From Sitta carolinensis (lineage: Eukaryota; Chordata; Aves; Passeriformes; Sittidae): a stretch of DNA of 64,000 bases. Location: NCBI GenBank assembly GCA_032173965.1, contig CM063284.1:118704410-118768409 (forward strand), given 5' to 3'. This document shows positions 50,601-62,889 of this stretch, in pieces. A program made the position numbers and the translations under genes. The notes under the pieces are model-generated. The model was not told the DNA's origin. It saw only the letters and a list, made by a program, of their open reading frames with translations, and searched no databases. Positions within the stretch are counted from its first letter, which is position 1, and each line of letters starts with the position of its first letter.

Positions 50601-53600
50601 ATAGCTGAAATAAGAAAAACATTTCAGCCTACAGGAGACTCTGTATGAAAGAAAATGTTTTAAGCACACAGAATGAATAATTATGGATGCTTGAAGACAC
50701 ACTTCCACTATGGGCATTGGGGAGAAAGAAAAGTGTGTCTGGCCCAGTGAGCTATCTCAACAGCATCTCCCCTCTATACATTCTAATCTCACTGTATTAC
50801 AAGGACGTTTTTAGCAGAACAAAGCTACAAAGCCAGCTCTCAGACCTTTGCAGCAGTTATTAGCAGCACAGAGATGTTGTTGAGAAAAACTAAGGCTTCT
50901 TGTCCCAACAAGGCTGAACATGCCACCTTGAGGAACTGCCACCCTTAAGAAAGTGCAAGGACTTGGGAAGTTCGTTAATCTGCTGAAAAATCACAAATGT
51001 CAACATCTAGTAACTAGATTTGTCCCACAAGTATTTTTAAAGGAAAATGAAGACCCAATGAGAAAAGTAATGATATAATAATAGCATCTTATTCAGTAAT
51101 TGCATAAACTTTTATAACTGGTTGATCACTTACTGCTGCTTTTACTTGTATTAGTAATGCACAATGGATGCAGTCAGAGAGGTAAATTCTACTCTAACCT
51201 GTGCTCTTAAAGCAGAATCTAACAGTGATGGCAAAGACAAAAAGTCATTCTTGCATACAAGATTAGCTCACAGTTTATGGATAAGTATCTGTAAAATAAT
51301 GACACACCTTAATGCTGAAGTAACCAAGATATTTTTAAAGCATGCCAAAGTTTTTTTAAGTCAGTAGCTATAATTTCAGCAGTATTTCCTGCAGACAGGA
51401 AAGCACCCTTTTAAGCTTCATCTCAAAATTAAGACAACTTTTAAACTTAACTTTTCCCTGCACTTTGGAACTGGGTGTAAATGTCAGTGTGACGAGGTGA
51501 GTAGTGATTCAGCACACTATCTTGTAAAAGACACAGAAGTAAACAATCACACTTGGAAAAGAATCAAAAGTTCTGCTCTATGAACTTCTGACATACCACT
51601 CTGCAATTACGTAATTGTTTCGTTTCTGAAACATCACATGGTTTAGCCACACCAAATCCCTCCAGCAAAAGAGAAGGCTCCCACAAAAAAAACCCTGTAA
51701 ACATGACTATTCAACTGGTTCATACAGCTGAATGTATGATAATTACAGTTCTACTTCCTGCCAGAACTGTGAAACCTGATGAACAAAATACACAAACAGG
51801 AGTCTAAGTCTCTTAAGCTGAAAAGGGAAAATAAGAAACATAGGCACTTGAGAAAAGTCTTTTTGTCTTGAATTATTCACAGTCAGATTTCCATAACTGA
51901 TAATTTGTAAGTATAGCTTTGCAACCTATGTCCAACCTTTGGAATTCAGACCCGTGTTTAGATTCTTTCAGTTTCTCCTCTGTTTATATTCTGAAATAAT
52001 ACTTTCCTCGGCTCTTTCAAAAGACCAGATCTTCATTTAAAACTAACAGATTACCTAAGGAGAAAATGTCAAGTTGATTTGCTTCAACCAAGACAACTCC
52101 CTATGGGGCCAAATGTAGGATTTCATCCTAGTACAAAGGTGAAAATTTGTTCCTCGAATTTCCAATGAGCACACATCCAGCATCCCCTTCTCACCCCTGC
52201 TCTGAATTTATTTCCTGAAACCTGAGGGAGATGTAGGAAACGAAGGAAAGGGGTATGTGTAGCTTTCACACATACAGTTCAAACGTGAGCCTAATGAGAG
52301 GCAGAAAAAACAGGACAGCAGAGGCAATGCAGTTTTTAAAAGGGGACTTTCTAGCAAAGGAAGAGCAAGTATCTCATATACCTCATATGTATATTTCTAA
52401 AAGTCACTGACAGCATATTAAATGTTCTTCTAATAAAGGCATATGGGAATTAACCTGATTAACCATGATTTAAGAAAAAGGGAAATATGTACCTAACTAC
52501 AGTTTGCAACATGTTATCTTCTACTTAAAAACACAATTTTGAAGAAGAACACGAAGTCAGCCTTACCCATGAGCGTCGCCAGAAGACAGAGTGAATACAT
52601 CTCCTTGTCGACTTGCTCTTGCAGATCCTTCGATGAGATCTTACTGGTCACAGCAACATCTTCGTGCTTCACAGCATGGGCTGAGTGTGCTGAGGCAGCC
52701 TGCCTGCCTTCCTCCTTGCCCTTCAGGATTTCTATGGCAATCCTGTCACCGTGCTGCAAAGGAACAGGCTCGTTTTCCATGCCTTCTTTGGGAGGCAGAA
52801 GCTCTTTTGGAGGAAAGCCGTAGCGAATACATTGTAAATACGGAGGAATATTAAATTCTTTTGCTATGCCTTCCTGGAGTTCCAAGAAGGTGGTAGTGCA
52901 CTTCAAGGTAAGCATTGACTGCCTCCCGTCATTGGTGGTTATTCGAATTTTCTTTTCTTTTGCAGATGTTGGAGAATATGGGGTTTTGGTTGGTGTAGCA
53001 GGTGCAGACGAGGGCCCCTCACGAACAGCCCCAGGAGAAGCAGTCCTGGGTTGCCCTTTATGCTCTTGTTTCAATTTTTCACTTTTCCTTTTCTGCATTA
53101 CAGAAGCCTGGTCTGCAATGTTCTGCTGAATAGTTCTTTCAGCTTTGCTCATATTCAACTCCTCCTTGTGCAAAGTTTTAGTCTTCTGTCCAGTCAAAAT
53201 TATTTTGGTTGGAAGTTGCGACTCTAATTCTTGTCCCTGCTGTACATCATCAGCTCTTTGGGCATGAGCACCATCAATATTTACAGGGGTATAATCATCA
53301 GGGTTCTTTTTGGCAGTTTGGTGCAGTATTGTGTTGACAACTTTCTGCACAAGAATCTCGCTACCAAATTCACCAGGGAAATGCTTGGTAACAAGTTTCA
53401 TGGCCACATCATACACGTTGCTATTCAAAGAGGTGTCACTTTCATACTGGAACCAGTAGACAGTCTCTCTCACCACTCTTCCACCCCACTCTAGAGTTAT
53501 AGGAAAAGCTTCAGGCAGATTGTCATATTCTTTACCTTCCCAGTAATGCTTGAATCCACAGCCACATTTGCCACCTGAAGACCTAGTATTAGTTCTGTCT

Positions 53601-55254
53601 CCATCAATATACAAAACAGACCCATCTTCTCTGACACGACGCATTAAGTTACCGTGGCACCAGTTACAAACAGTCAAATTACTCAGGCCATAGTCTGGTA
53701 CCAGCACATCCTTCACAGGGTTATAAGAACACACCAAACTGTTCAGGGGAAAACTGTAATTTTTGTCAGGCCTTAGCTGGCCGTGAGTACTCTTTGCCAG
53801 GTTATACAGCTTCCCCCCAGGAGCCAGCCACTCTGGGGGAACATGATGCTCTGAAAGAGCCCCACAGATGAGGCACCTGTGAAGGCGGTTGTCCATCACT
53901 GCTTTTTTGGCAGCTGCAGTGACCTCTTCGGGCTGGACCCCTATTACACCAGTCCTTCTGTAGAAATATTGATGCACATCAGCTACAAGACTGGGTGGAT
54001 ACCGTGTTTACTCATGAAAACCTCTTCCATTGCAGCAACAAGCCGCATCAAGTACTTATCCTGCAAACTTCTGTCTCCTCCAATAATACAACCACCATCC
54101 TCCTCCAACATGATGTATTTTTTGATGAGGTCTTGAGGAACTCCCCAGGCTTTAGGAAGTAGCTTCCTAGGCAGCTTAGGTAAAGCAGCACCTTTTATTC
54201 CAACAAGAGGAATATAATGGTTACGTCCTGAGCTACTCCACGCAATACAGATCGGCTTGTTCAACATGCCATCTTTCCCCATGCATTTTTCCAGAGGTAT
54301 TAGACCAGGGAGGAATGTTGCTGAATAGTCTCCAGAGCTTCGCATTCCACTCAAGGAATCTAAGAGGATGATAGGCCGGTGAAGCACATTGGCCAGGCCA
54401 AAGATGTGAATATTCCTAAGGCCCATTGGCACACCTTCTGGAGGAACAAACAAAGGGTCACATTCATTGATAATATCCTCCCACTCTGCAGCATCAATAA
54501 AGTCATGGAAAAGTGCCTTGTAGTGGCTCAGATTCTCCTCAAAATGCTTCTTTAGATTCTCTCGGAGAGCATGCCAGAACAGTTCCCTGCCAACAAGCGC
54601 TCGTGAGACTGCATGGACAAGGCAGTGACCATCTCCATCCACGTGGACAGGAATGAGGCACTCTTGACTGTTGTTGGCCTTCTTGATGTCCTCCAGGGTG
54701 TCGTGCAGGTAGATGAGGCTGCCGGAGCGGTCCTTCCCATAACCCATGGTTTCAACGTGCTCTGGCTCGATGAGGAAGGCGCGGTCGCCCAGGAGGGAGC
54801 AGTCAAAGATGTCTCCCTGGTTCATCTCCGTGAGGAGCTTGGCTTTGCCAGTCTGCTTGTCCATCCCATAGCGGGCCAGGATGGGGGCCAGGAGCTTGCA
54901 GTGGTAGTTGGAGAGGCCATTGACTTTGACGAGCTCAGTGTTCCTGCGGGGCGGGCCGGCGCCGCTGACGCCCAGCAGCGCATTCCGCAGCAGGTTGTGC
55001 AGCACCAGGTCGGGGTCCGTCACCTCCTCCACGGCCAGCAGCTGCCGCTGCTCGTGGCGCCGCCCGCAGTCCGTGCACTCGATGCTGCCGCTGCCCTGCG
55101 GCCCGTGCGCCGGGAAGAACAGCCGCGCCTGGCATTTGGGATCGGGGCAGGTGCCCGAGAAGATGCGCCGGTCTCTCTTCTTGGAGGCGGACGGAGGCGG
55201 CGGCTGCGGCTGCTGCTGAGGGGACGGCGGCGGCGGCTGCTGGGGCTGGGACAT
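43798..55254 (-). CDS. VCPIP1: VCPIP1 (VCIP135) OTU deubiquitinase, three coding exons, one apparent frameshift
   Basis: A cysteine deubiquitinase that binds p97/VCP and is needed for Golgi and ER reassembly after mitosis; also reported to act on SPRTN. Exons: 55254-52567, 47686-47600, 44669-43798, all GT-AG with consistent phase. With one missing base allowed the product is about 1215 residues (human 1222). Residues 1-30 are Pro/Gln-rich. A Cys-pair zinc-binding-like segment follows (CPDPKC at about 36-41; CTDC at 60-63). The OTU domain has VDGDGHCLVH with Asp208 and catalytic Cys211, and RNHYIPL with His346. Further Cys pairs lie near 461/464 and 530/533, a UBX/ubiquitin-like fold at about 768-844 (KKIRITTNDGRQ onward), and a Ser-rich tail ending EPMDHS. 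The start was chosen because MSQP matches the family; an in-frame ATG lies 24 bases upstream (55278). The frame breaks after His420-Pro421. Confidence 0.96.
44670..52566 (-). other. VCPIP1: VCPIP1 introns 1 and 2
   Basis: AT-rich introns (47687-52566 and 44670-47599). They hold an A-run (47319-47335) and an 'aacaaaac' repeat next to the exon 2 donor (about 47579-47595). No other gene, RNA or well-preserved transposon was recognised. Confidence 0.65.
47600..47686 (-). CDS. VCPIP1: VCPIP1 coding exon 2
   Basis: An 87-base exon encoding EDVWSYAKGLPQLFQQGGVF then YSIMKKTTG. It aligns with human EDVWSYAKGLPHMFQQGGVF and has phases matching both neighbours. Acceptor TTTTTACAG; donor GTATTT. Confidence 0.95.
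52567..55254 (-). CDS. VCPIP1: VCPIP1 coding exon 1, with 1-base deletion
   Basis: This large first exon carries the OTU catalytic domain, the central Cys-pair region and the UBX-like domain, ending ATLMG with a GTAAGG donor. Two long open frames (55254-53983 and 53977-52567) are collinear with one continuous family protein. They join at HGIHP / LVADVHQYFYRR, where one base is missing at about 53992-53996. Read literally, a TAG follows His-Pro-Val-Leu. Confidence 0.96.
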
Positions 55255-56500
55255 CGCTCCGCTCCGCTCGGGCTTCACCCGGCGCCCGCTCCTCCGCAGC
55301 CCTCCTCACAGGCGCATTCCCTGCGCGCCGGACAACGACCGCCGCCTCTCAGACGCCGCCGGTGCCGGTGCTGCCCGTGCGGTACCGAGCGCCGCCCGCC
55401 GCCCCCCGCCCGACGCGGAAGCCGCCGCCGCTCTCACCGCCCCTCGGCCGCCTCAGTGCCCGCAGCGCCGCGGCCTCGCGCACTTCCACGCCGGCGGCGC
55501 ACGCGCGGCGCCGCAGGGGCGGACGGGAGCGATAGTTTCGATCGCCACCAAGACCCGGCGTAGGGACGGTATCTGCCTGCCGAGGGAAGACTACAGAGAC
55601 CGTGATGCCATGCGGCGGAGAGGGGGAGGGTGGGGGCGGGGTGAGCCCCGGCGGCGTTGCTGGGAAGCGTAGTTCGCGGGCGAGTGGGCCGGGAGGGACT
55701 CGCCGGGCACTCGGTTGCGCTTGTTGCGCTTCCTGCGGGAGAGCTGGGGGTGGCAGAAGGGTGTGAGGTAACACCCCACATGTACATTCCTGCTCTGTCT
55801 CGCTCGGGTGTTGGTCTGCGGTGACACCCTACGTGTAAATTCCCCCTCTGTGCCCCTCGGGTGGTGGTTTGAGGCGACACTCCACGTATATCCCTCCTCT
55901 ACCCCCCTCGGGGCGGGTCCGAGGTGACCACCCGGCGTGTGCATCCCTTCTCTGCCCTCTCGCCCCCCGGCCGCTCACGGCCCGCAGGAGCGGCGGGGCG
56001 AGGCTCCCCCCGTGTCACCTGTGCCCCGGGACAGGCTCCGGGGGCGGGAGGCTGCGCAGACCCAACAGGCAGGCAAGGGGCTGACAGGAAGGCACAGGGC
56101 GGGGGCCGGCTCCAGCCTTTCCCTCAGCAGTGCCCCTGAAGGGGAGCCTGAGGGCTCCCTGGGCACGGAGGTTTCCAAAAGCACGGCAAGCGGCGTGTCC
56201 TGCCAGGCAGAGTCCCCTGCCAGGCAGCACTGCCTGCGGGCGTGGGCACACGGGCTGTGAGCCCAGCCTCTGCCCCGACGGCCAGGCCGGCCATGCCGGG
56301 CGGCGGCCGGGCTGTGCCTGCCCGCTGAGCCCGCGGCGAGCCGGGCTCCGCACACCCTCGCCGCCGTTCCCATTGCCGAGGAGCCGCCAGGCCGGGGGGT
56401 GAGCTATCGGAGCGGAGGTGTTCCCCGGCTGCCGGCTGCTGATAGCGACAAAACAAGGCTCAAGGAGACGCCAGAGCAAGCTGTTAACGCGAGTGATCCC
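54900..56500 (-). promoter_or_regulatory. VCPIP1: VCPIP1 CpG-island promoter
   Basis: CpG-dense from the 5' part of exon 1 to about 56500. Visible motifs are an NRF1-type GCGCACGCGC (55497-55506), a ZNF143/STAF-type ACTACGCTTCCCAGCA on the minus strand (55658-55673) and an ETS-type GGAAGCG nearby. No TATA box is evident. These are typical of housekeeping, often bidirectional promoters. In human a divergent transcript starts on the other side, but no matching exon could be identified here. Confidence 0.65.
55745..55960. repeat. minisatellite, four diverged copies of a 50-54 bp unit
   Basis: The core GAGGTRACACC is at about 55765, 55819, 55871 and 55921. Each copy is followed by a C/T-rich arm ending in 'ctctgtnnc' and then 'ctcgggtggt'. 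Copies differ at many positions, so the array is old. It lies inside the VCPIP1 CpG island, upstream of the likely start site. Confidence 0.8.
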
Positions 56501-59500
56501 TCCAGCTGGTGCTACGTAAGGAGATAATGAGGGAACGGAGCTGGCGCTGACGTTATCTCTAGTGGCCGTCTGAAATGATACTTTTGCCAAAATGAAATGG
56601 AATAATGTTCAGAACTTCCAGCCTAATTACAGCGGGCTGGCAGCGTATTCAAGTGGAGAACTCAAGGAGGGATACTGTCAGCAAACGGAGGAGTTAAGCT
56701 CTCTGAAAGCTATTCCAGATAGAGATTTATCGTTAAATTAAGTAAAACAAAACCTGAATGTCGAAGGACAAGGTGGAACCTCACAGGCTATTTCCAAGTA
56801 CAAGTGACCTACCCCTATGAACACAAGGGCAAAAAATAATCATCAATTCCTCCCTCCTCCATCACCCTTGTTGTACCAAACAAACACCTGGAATTTACAT
56901 CCCAAGGCCTCACCTATTCTGTAGTCGCTCAAGTGATCTAAAATTAGAATAAAAATCATAGAGTTGTATCAGAGAGATAGCATTGTGCTTGTACTTTCCC
57001 ATACAAAGGGCATGTTTCGTTTTCACTAATCCGTGAAAAGTAATTTATGCATCTGACATTTAAATTATAAAGATTCAGATGATTAATACATACAGAAAAA
57101 AAAATCTTGTTTCTGTGCTTTATCACGGGCTCAAGGGAAAAAATGGCTCCGGGCCTGGCCCTGTGACAGACTGAGCACTGCCACCTTCCAGTGACAGCAG
57201 CTGAGCTGTGCATGCTCATTCCCTTTCAGTTACAGTAATTTGTCAAGCACAGAAAATTTGTGTGTGTGTCTGTGTGTGTAAATGTATGCATTCCACAGTT
57301 TAATTTTTTGTCTGATCTTTTAAAATACGTGGCAGGTTTGCAGAGGAAAATATGAGAATTAAGAGACAGATTTTCATTCTTGCCTGCTGCTAATACTTTT
57401 TAATGTGTATGACAGTAAGGTAGCAGCATCACCAGCTCCACAATCCTGCCAATGTGCCTTGTACTTGGGGATAAATCAGCAGTCTGTGCCCATTCATTCC
57501 TTAGTCTCCCCTTCATAAGTAGCAGGAACGCAGTAAAAATGCAAATAGGGAAGCCTCTGTCCTCTGTGAAACTGTGTGGCAGCTACTGAGAATGGGCACC
57601 ATTCAGGGCATCGTCCGGTGACAATCCTGTGCTAACCCGGCCTGCATTTTGAAGAAATGTCAAAAGAATTTTTCCATAACATCACTGGCCTTTGGAGCAA
57701 TCCAATTTTTCACATATGGGAAATAAACACTTCTGTTACTGCTTAATAGTACTTTGTAGTCAATAACAGGGAGCACCCTGGTGAAATAATTCAATTGTAC
57801 TCTCAAAGCCAATGGAACTTAAGATGTTTTGTTTACTTCTCCAACCAGATGTTTTTATGAAAGCACTCTGACTGTAAAGTCAAAAAAATTTCTCCTTTCT
57901 ATTCCTTACATTAATTTCACTGATAAATTATATTCAGTAGAGGAATCTATCTTTTATGGTGGCTTGACCCTAATTAACATGGATGTTTTTGATGAATGAC
58001 ATTTATAAGTTTTCCAGCTATATGCAGACTTATGATCATGATTGATTGCCCAAGCAATTTCTGCAACAATAAACTTTCATTACAGAATCTTTGATAGAAA
58101 TCACAATTCTCTGGCAAACTAATAATTAATGCAAATTAAATGCATCTTTATTTACAAGCTTTATACACTGTATCTGGCAAACAGGATAAGGAAGTTCTGT
58201 GTTGTATCACTGAATACAGATTACACAAGTAACTAAATCTTTAAGCATTCTTAAAGGAAAATTCAGGAAATACAGTGTCTGGTCAGTAAGTACCCTGCAG
58301 AGTGTAGCAATGAGTCCTACCAGAGATCACAGCAAGAGCCATACTATTTTCACAGGCAAACAACAACATCCAGTCAAGAAAGTAGAATTGAAAATCATAC
58401 TGATTACAAAGTTGAATCTATTTGTAATGGGTCAGAAGAGTGATTAATTGTCAGCAACAGGACATACCTGAACTCATGCCACTTTGTTGATGAGAACTAA
58501 GCACTGACAGTCAAAATACCAGGCATTCATTTCAGGCCCAGGATGGAAGATGTAAAAATTTCAGTTTGATCTTCACCCAGTGCTATTTCGTCTCTTCTTT
58601 GTCATTTACCCTCAGGAAATGGGTCATTCCCAGGTCAAAGCAATTATTTTTCAGAGGCACTTGTTACTTTGGAAGAGCAATGACAGAAGTTTCCAGCTAA
58701 ACAGAAACAAAAGGCTTGTGCAGCATGCCAATGAACAGGTCATGATAAACTAGAAGATGGTCTGTGTTGTCAAGAAGTGAAGGTTATTATCAGCCTTCAT
58801 CTACACCTCAGCATGCTCTTCAGAAAGGATAGCTAAAATCTGGTGTTTTCTTCATTGAAGCCCTTGCAGAGCTGATCCTGCCTAGCCTGCAAGATTAGCA
58901 GTTTGGCCTGACCTGCCTCTGAAAAGCTCTCTACATGTACACTGAAGAAAAGAGAGAAAAGTGTGAGCTAGAGAGAAGATGGCAATATCCCCACACCCCA
59001 CAATGAAGGCCACATTTTTTTATTTACATGTGACAACCTAGCACCTAAAAAGCATGTGTATACTCACAATTGGATAGTGGTTATGATACCATAAGTACTA
59101 TAAGTAGTACCAGCTACAAGGAGAGAGCATGTGCTCCACTGCACAGAGCATCTTCGGGTGTTGTGTGGGCTCTTCTTGCTCCTGTTAAGCCAATTTGGCA
59201 CTCGTTTCCCGACCCCTGCTGAGCTATCTTGTTTCACCCATCACTTAAGCAGGCATTGTTAAAAGCCCAAGTGCTCACCACCACGCTACCTGCGGTATTC
59301 CAGAGGGGTGTTGGTCACAGGCTTCCTCATTTCCTGGTCCTCAGAGGCAACGTGCAGCCCAGCAGTGTTCTGGTAGGACAGGAATGACCACTGAGCAACT
59401 TCAGCTTCCATGAGCCTTTGGGTTAATTAATAGTTAGTCAGTGGCAGGTAGAGAACAGCACCTGGCTTATCCTGGGGACCTGGGCTGCTTACTCGTGTCC

Positions 59501-62500
59501 TGGATACATTCAACTGAGTAACTTCCATACCCCTCTTCTACTTCCTTCCAATGACACCCAAAATTAAAAAAATGTTTTCCTTCAGAGCTTTCACAGAGTC
59601 AGAGCTTGAACTGCTGCCATCACACCAGGTTCAGCAATTCACACCACTATTAGATGCTTTCTGTTAACACTGATGTAATTCCTACACGAGACCAAATTTG
59701 GGCTGCTCAAAGTGTGGAATGTGTGTTAGCAAAACATGAATGCATTAGGAAAACAGCATTTAAAGTGAAATACTGGGCAGAGGTTCCAGTACTAATTATA
59801 ACCATCCAAATAACCTGCTCAAAGGCTTTGCTGCAGCAAAATCAATGTTCCCAGTGGTGGTTCAGGTACAGCCTAGTCCAGTAAGAACAGCTCTACAGCT
59901 GACTCTCATGCTGGGTCAATCTCAGCATCCAAGACAAGATGCTCAACACTGGTTTGGTTTTGTTTACCTAAGCTTTCCTTTCATTTCTTGGCTCAAAATC
60001 TGGTTCTGAGACCCTGTCTTGAAAACATTTCAAACTGATTTCACATGCAAACTCCTCTGCAAAGTTAAGGCCCCACATTTTTTACTCTGAATATCGCTTT
60101 GCGAATTAATGTCAGCACAATTGGCAAACAAAATGGATTCATCAGGACTGTCAGTGTCCAGGAACTGTCAAAAGGAAATCAATCTTTAGGGCAGTAGACC
60201 GTTATAAAAAAAGGAGAATGTAAGTGTTATTAGCTTAGATGTGTAACCTGATTATATGGAAGCCTCAATGGCAATTACTGTGAATGTTTATCCACTTTCC
60301 ATAGTGCTCTGTCAAATACGAATTGAACGAATGGTACAATCCCATTACTAAAAGATAAAAGCCTCAAAATAAAATAGGTTGAGCAACTAACGCACTCACT
60401 GCCCTATTGATTTATATGTTCACTGTGTATGCAGTCACTGATCTCATCAGCTGTCAAAGGTTTACTTAAATCTGTACAACAATCCCATGTATTTATGCAA
60501 CCCAATTAACTGTCTGGTCTTAAGTGAAATTCTCTCTTCAAATAGCCAGTTTAAAGAATGAACAGCATTTCCAGTACAGAAGGATTGCCAAGTCAGGGTT
60601 GTAAATGGGGGACAAAGACATCAAATGCTTCTTACAGAGAGCACACAGCAGTGATGCCTGGCTTGCGATTATGCTTCAAATTTGGAAGTATTTCACAGGT
60701 TGAGAGCCTGTATTCTTCAGAGTTGAAGACAGAGGAGAGAACCTGATACACAAATACAAAATGGTGGGAGTGGATCAACAAGCTGAAAAAAAAAAGAGAA
60801 AAAAACAAATACACTTAATCCTCAAATTTTCTCCTGAGGGTTTTTAAACTAGATGCTATAGCACTTCAAACCTTCCAACTGGTTTGCTGCCTGTCCTTTG
60901 GCAACTGAGCTGAGCATAATACCCCACCTTCCAACATGCACAAACAGCCTTACCACCTGTAGCCAAATGTTCTAATAGTTTCTAGTTTTCTGATAGCTCA
61001 GAGGGTTCTTGGTCCATTATACACCTATAAAGGCCTAAACTACGGCTCTTGTGTTCATTAATTCATTGAAGTTCACTAATAACCTTAAGTAAGTGGCATC
61101 CTCTACCACAGTTCCTTGTCTTAGATGTGATTTCTAAGTATTGAAATAAGTGAAAAGGAGGATTGCAAAACCAAAGAAACAGGTGTCTACCACTGAGCAG
61201 GAATTTCTTTGAAGAGCAGCTTTTTCTTGCATTTGATGTAAAACCACTCAGAGTAACAATGAAGTTGTACCATCTATTAAAAAAAAAATCCAAGTAATTT
61301 TTTTTGTCTTTGAGAAGTATTTTCCCGTTATAAACTCGTTGGCTTCTATCATGGAAAATACATAAAGTGACTTTCAATCAACTCTTATTCTTCACTAATT
61401 TTATCCAAAAAAAAAAAAAACCAAAACCAAAACAAAAAAACCCAAAAATCCCACCAAATTGCTCCTAGGGCCTTTGCCATTTCTGGTCTATATAACATAT
61501 TTCCCCAGAACTACGGATGGTATTTCCTCTTTCCATCCAACACTGGTAGTCCAGATCCAAGGCTGCAGGCCAAGAATCCCGGGCGGGGGGACGGTGCCTT
61601 GCCCGCGTTGCTGTGCTGCGTTGGGCTCTGGCAGTAGGTGTCAGCAAAAGCTCGCCAAGGGAACCTTCCCACCATCCCGGGAAGCGCTACATCACTGCTG
61701 TAAGGCTGTAAAGCATCACTACTTTGTCACTTGGCTGCCTTTCTTCTGACTAACCAAATAACGAAAGGCAGTGGGTCCAGCTGCCGAACATCCTACGTGA
61801 TTGTACACCGTAGCTAACGAGCAGGACGGGCTTTGCTTACACACTGACACTTCATCTGCAGAGCAAGCATGGTAGGGTGGTTCACAAGACAAGTTGTTGG
61901 TCTCAAAGAACATTTTGTACTGGAGAATGACAGGACACTGTGATTTGTACATTGAGAACGTGAGTGCCTGTCTGAGGTCCAGAACTCATCAGATGAGTGG
62001 ATCAAGTAACTGCAGAGGAAAGATCCTCCTTATGGTATGACTTCACTATGGAGCACAGCATAAGCATGATTCAGAGGATAAAATTTTGAAGAGAGATTTT
62101 GAAGTAAAATCATACTAAGGTCAAGCTCACTACTCAAACTAAGAGCTATCTGCAGGTACACCAGGAGAAAGCTCATTCACAGGTAGAAAGTTAGAGAGAA
62201 TCTGTCGATATAAAATATGTCAGGCATCCTATAGGGAAGGCTTTCTAGATTTGAATCTGAGTAAATCTAGATGAGTAGAGTAGTAGTTGTGCATCAAGTT
62301 GCACAACTTGATGAAATAACAAGAGAGTGAAAGAAAGACAACTTTGATACAGCATCTTTGTAACTCTCCACATTTCTAGATAATACTGCCTGTGAAGGAA
62401 GTATAAATCAAAAATCATTCAGGAAAAAAATCTGAGGTCACATGTGCCCAAGCCATTTCGATCCAAGGAATAGTAAAGTGAAGAAAAATCACTTCAGTTA

Positions 62501-62880
62501 AACAACAACCTTGACCCCAAAACTCAAAAAACCCTGCATGGCAAAAAAAAGTCCACTAAATTTAATTACCAAACCGAAAGCAGGATGGGGAAAAAAACAT
62601 CCAATGATGCCAAAGCAGAAAGTAAGATGTAATTAAGGGGATATAAGGAGAACACTACAGGTGCATTATTTCTGTTAGGAATATCTGACAATGCTAGCCC
62701 AATATGGTCACCTATTTTCTCTCAGTGAGGGCAGTGCACATTCAGGAGAAGCAGTGAGAGCTGTCTTATCTTGGCATTTGTGAGTTTTGGTATCCTCTCA
62801 CATTGCACTTTACAATCAAGCTGGCAGAAAATGTACTGATCTGATACTGCTGTGCTAGATAGAAAAGCCATGATTATAGC
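56500..62880. other. gene-free flank right of VCPIP1
   Basis: No coding exon recognised on either strand; SGK3, the neighbour expected from mammalian synteny, was looked for and not seen. Contains a TG-rich microsatellite (about 57258-57280), A-runs (61407-61440), a small CpG-richer stretch (about 61570-61700) and overlapping inverted repeats (62286-62313). Non-coding first exons of a divergent gene would not be detectable here. Confidence 0.55.
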
Positions 62881-62889
62881 AGACTTACG

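Noticed and set aside
43798..53977. VCPIP1 as a processed or decayed pseudogene because of the frame break
   Set aside because: Introns are present with intact splice sites and phases, catalytic residues are kept, and only one base is missing in about 3.6 kb of coding sequence.
54613..55563. A 316-codon plus-strand open frame antisense to VCPIP1 exon 1
   Set aside because: It is the mirror of a GC-rich coding exon and its upstream region; composition explains the open frame, and the minus strand is clearly the coding one.
55349..56590. Several overlapping 110-190 codon frames on both strands near the VCPIP1 promoter
   Set aside because: GC-rich island and minisatellite sequence; peptide repeats simply follow the tandem DNA repeat.
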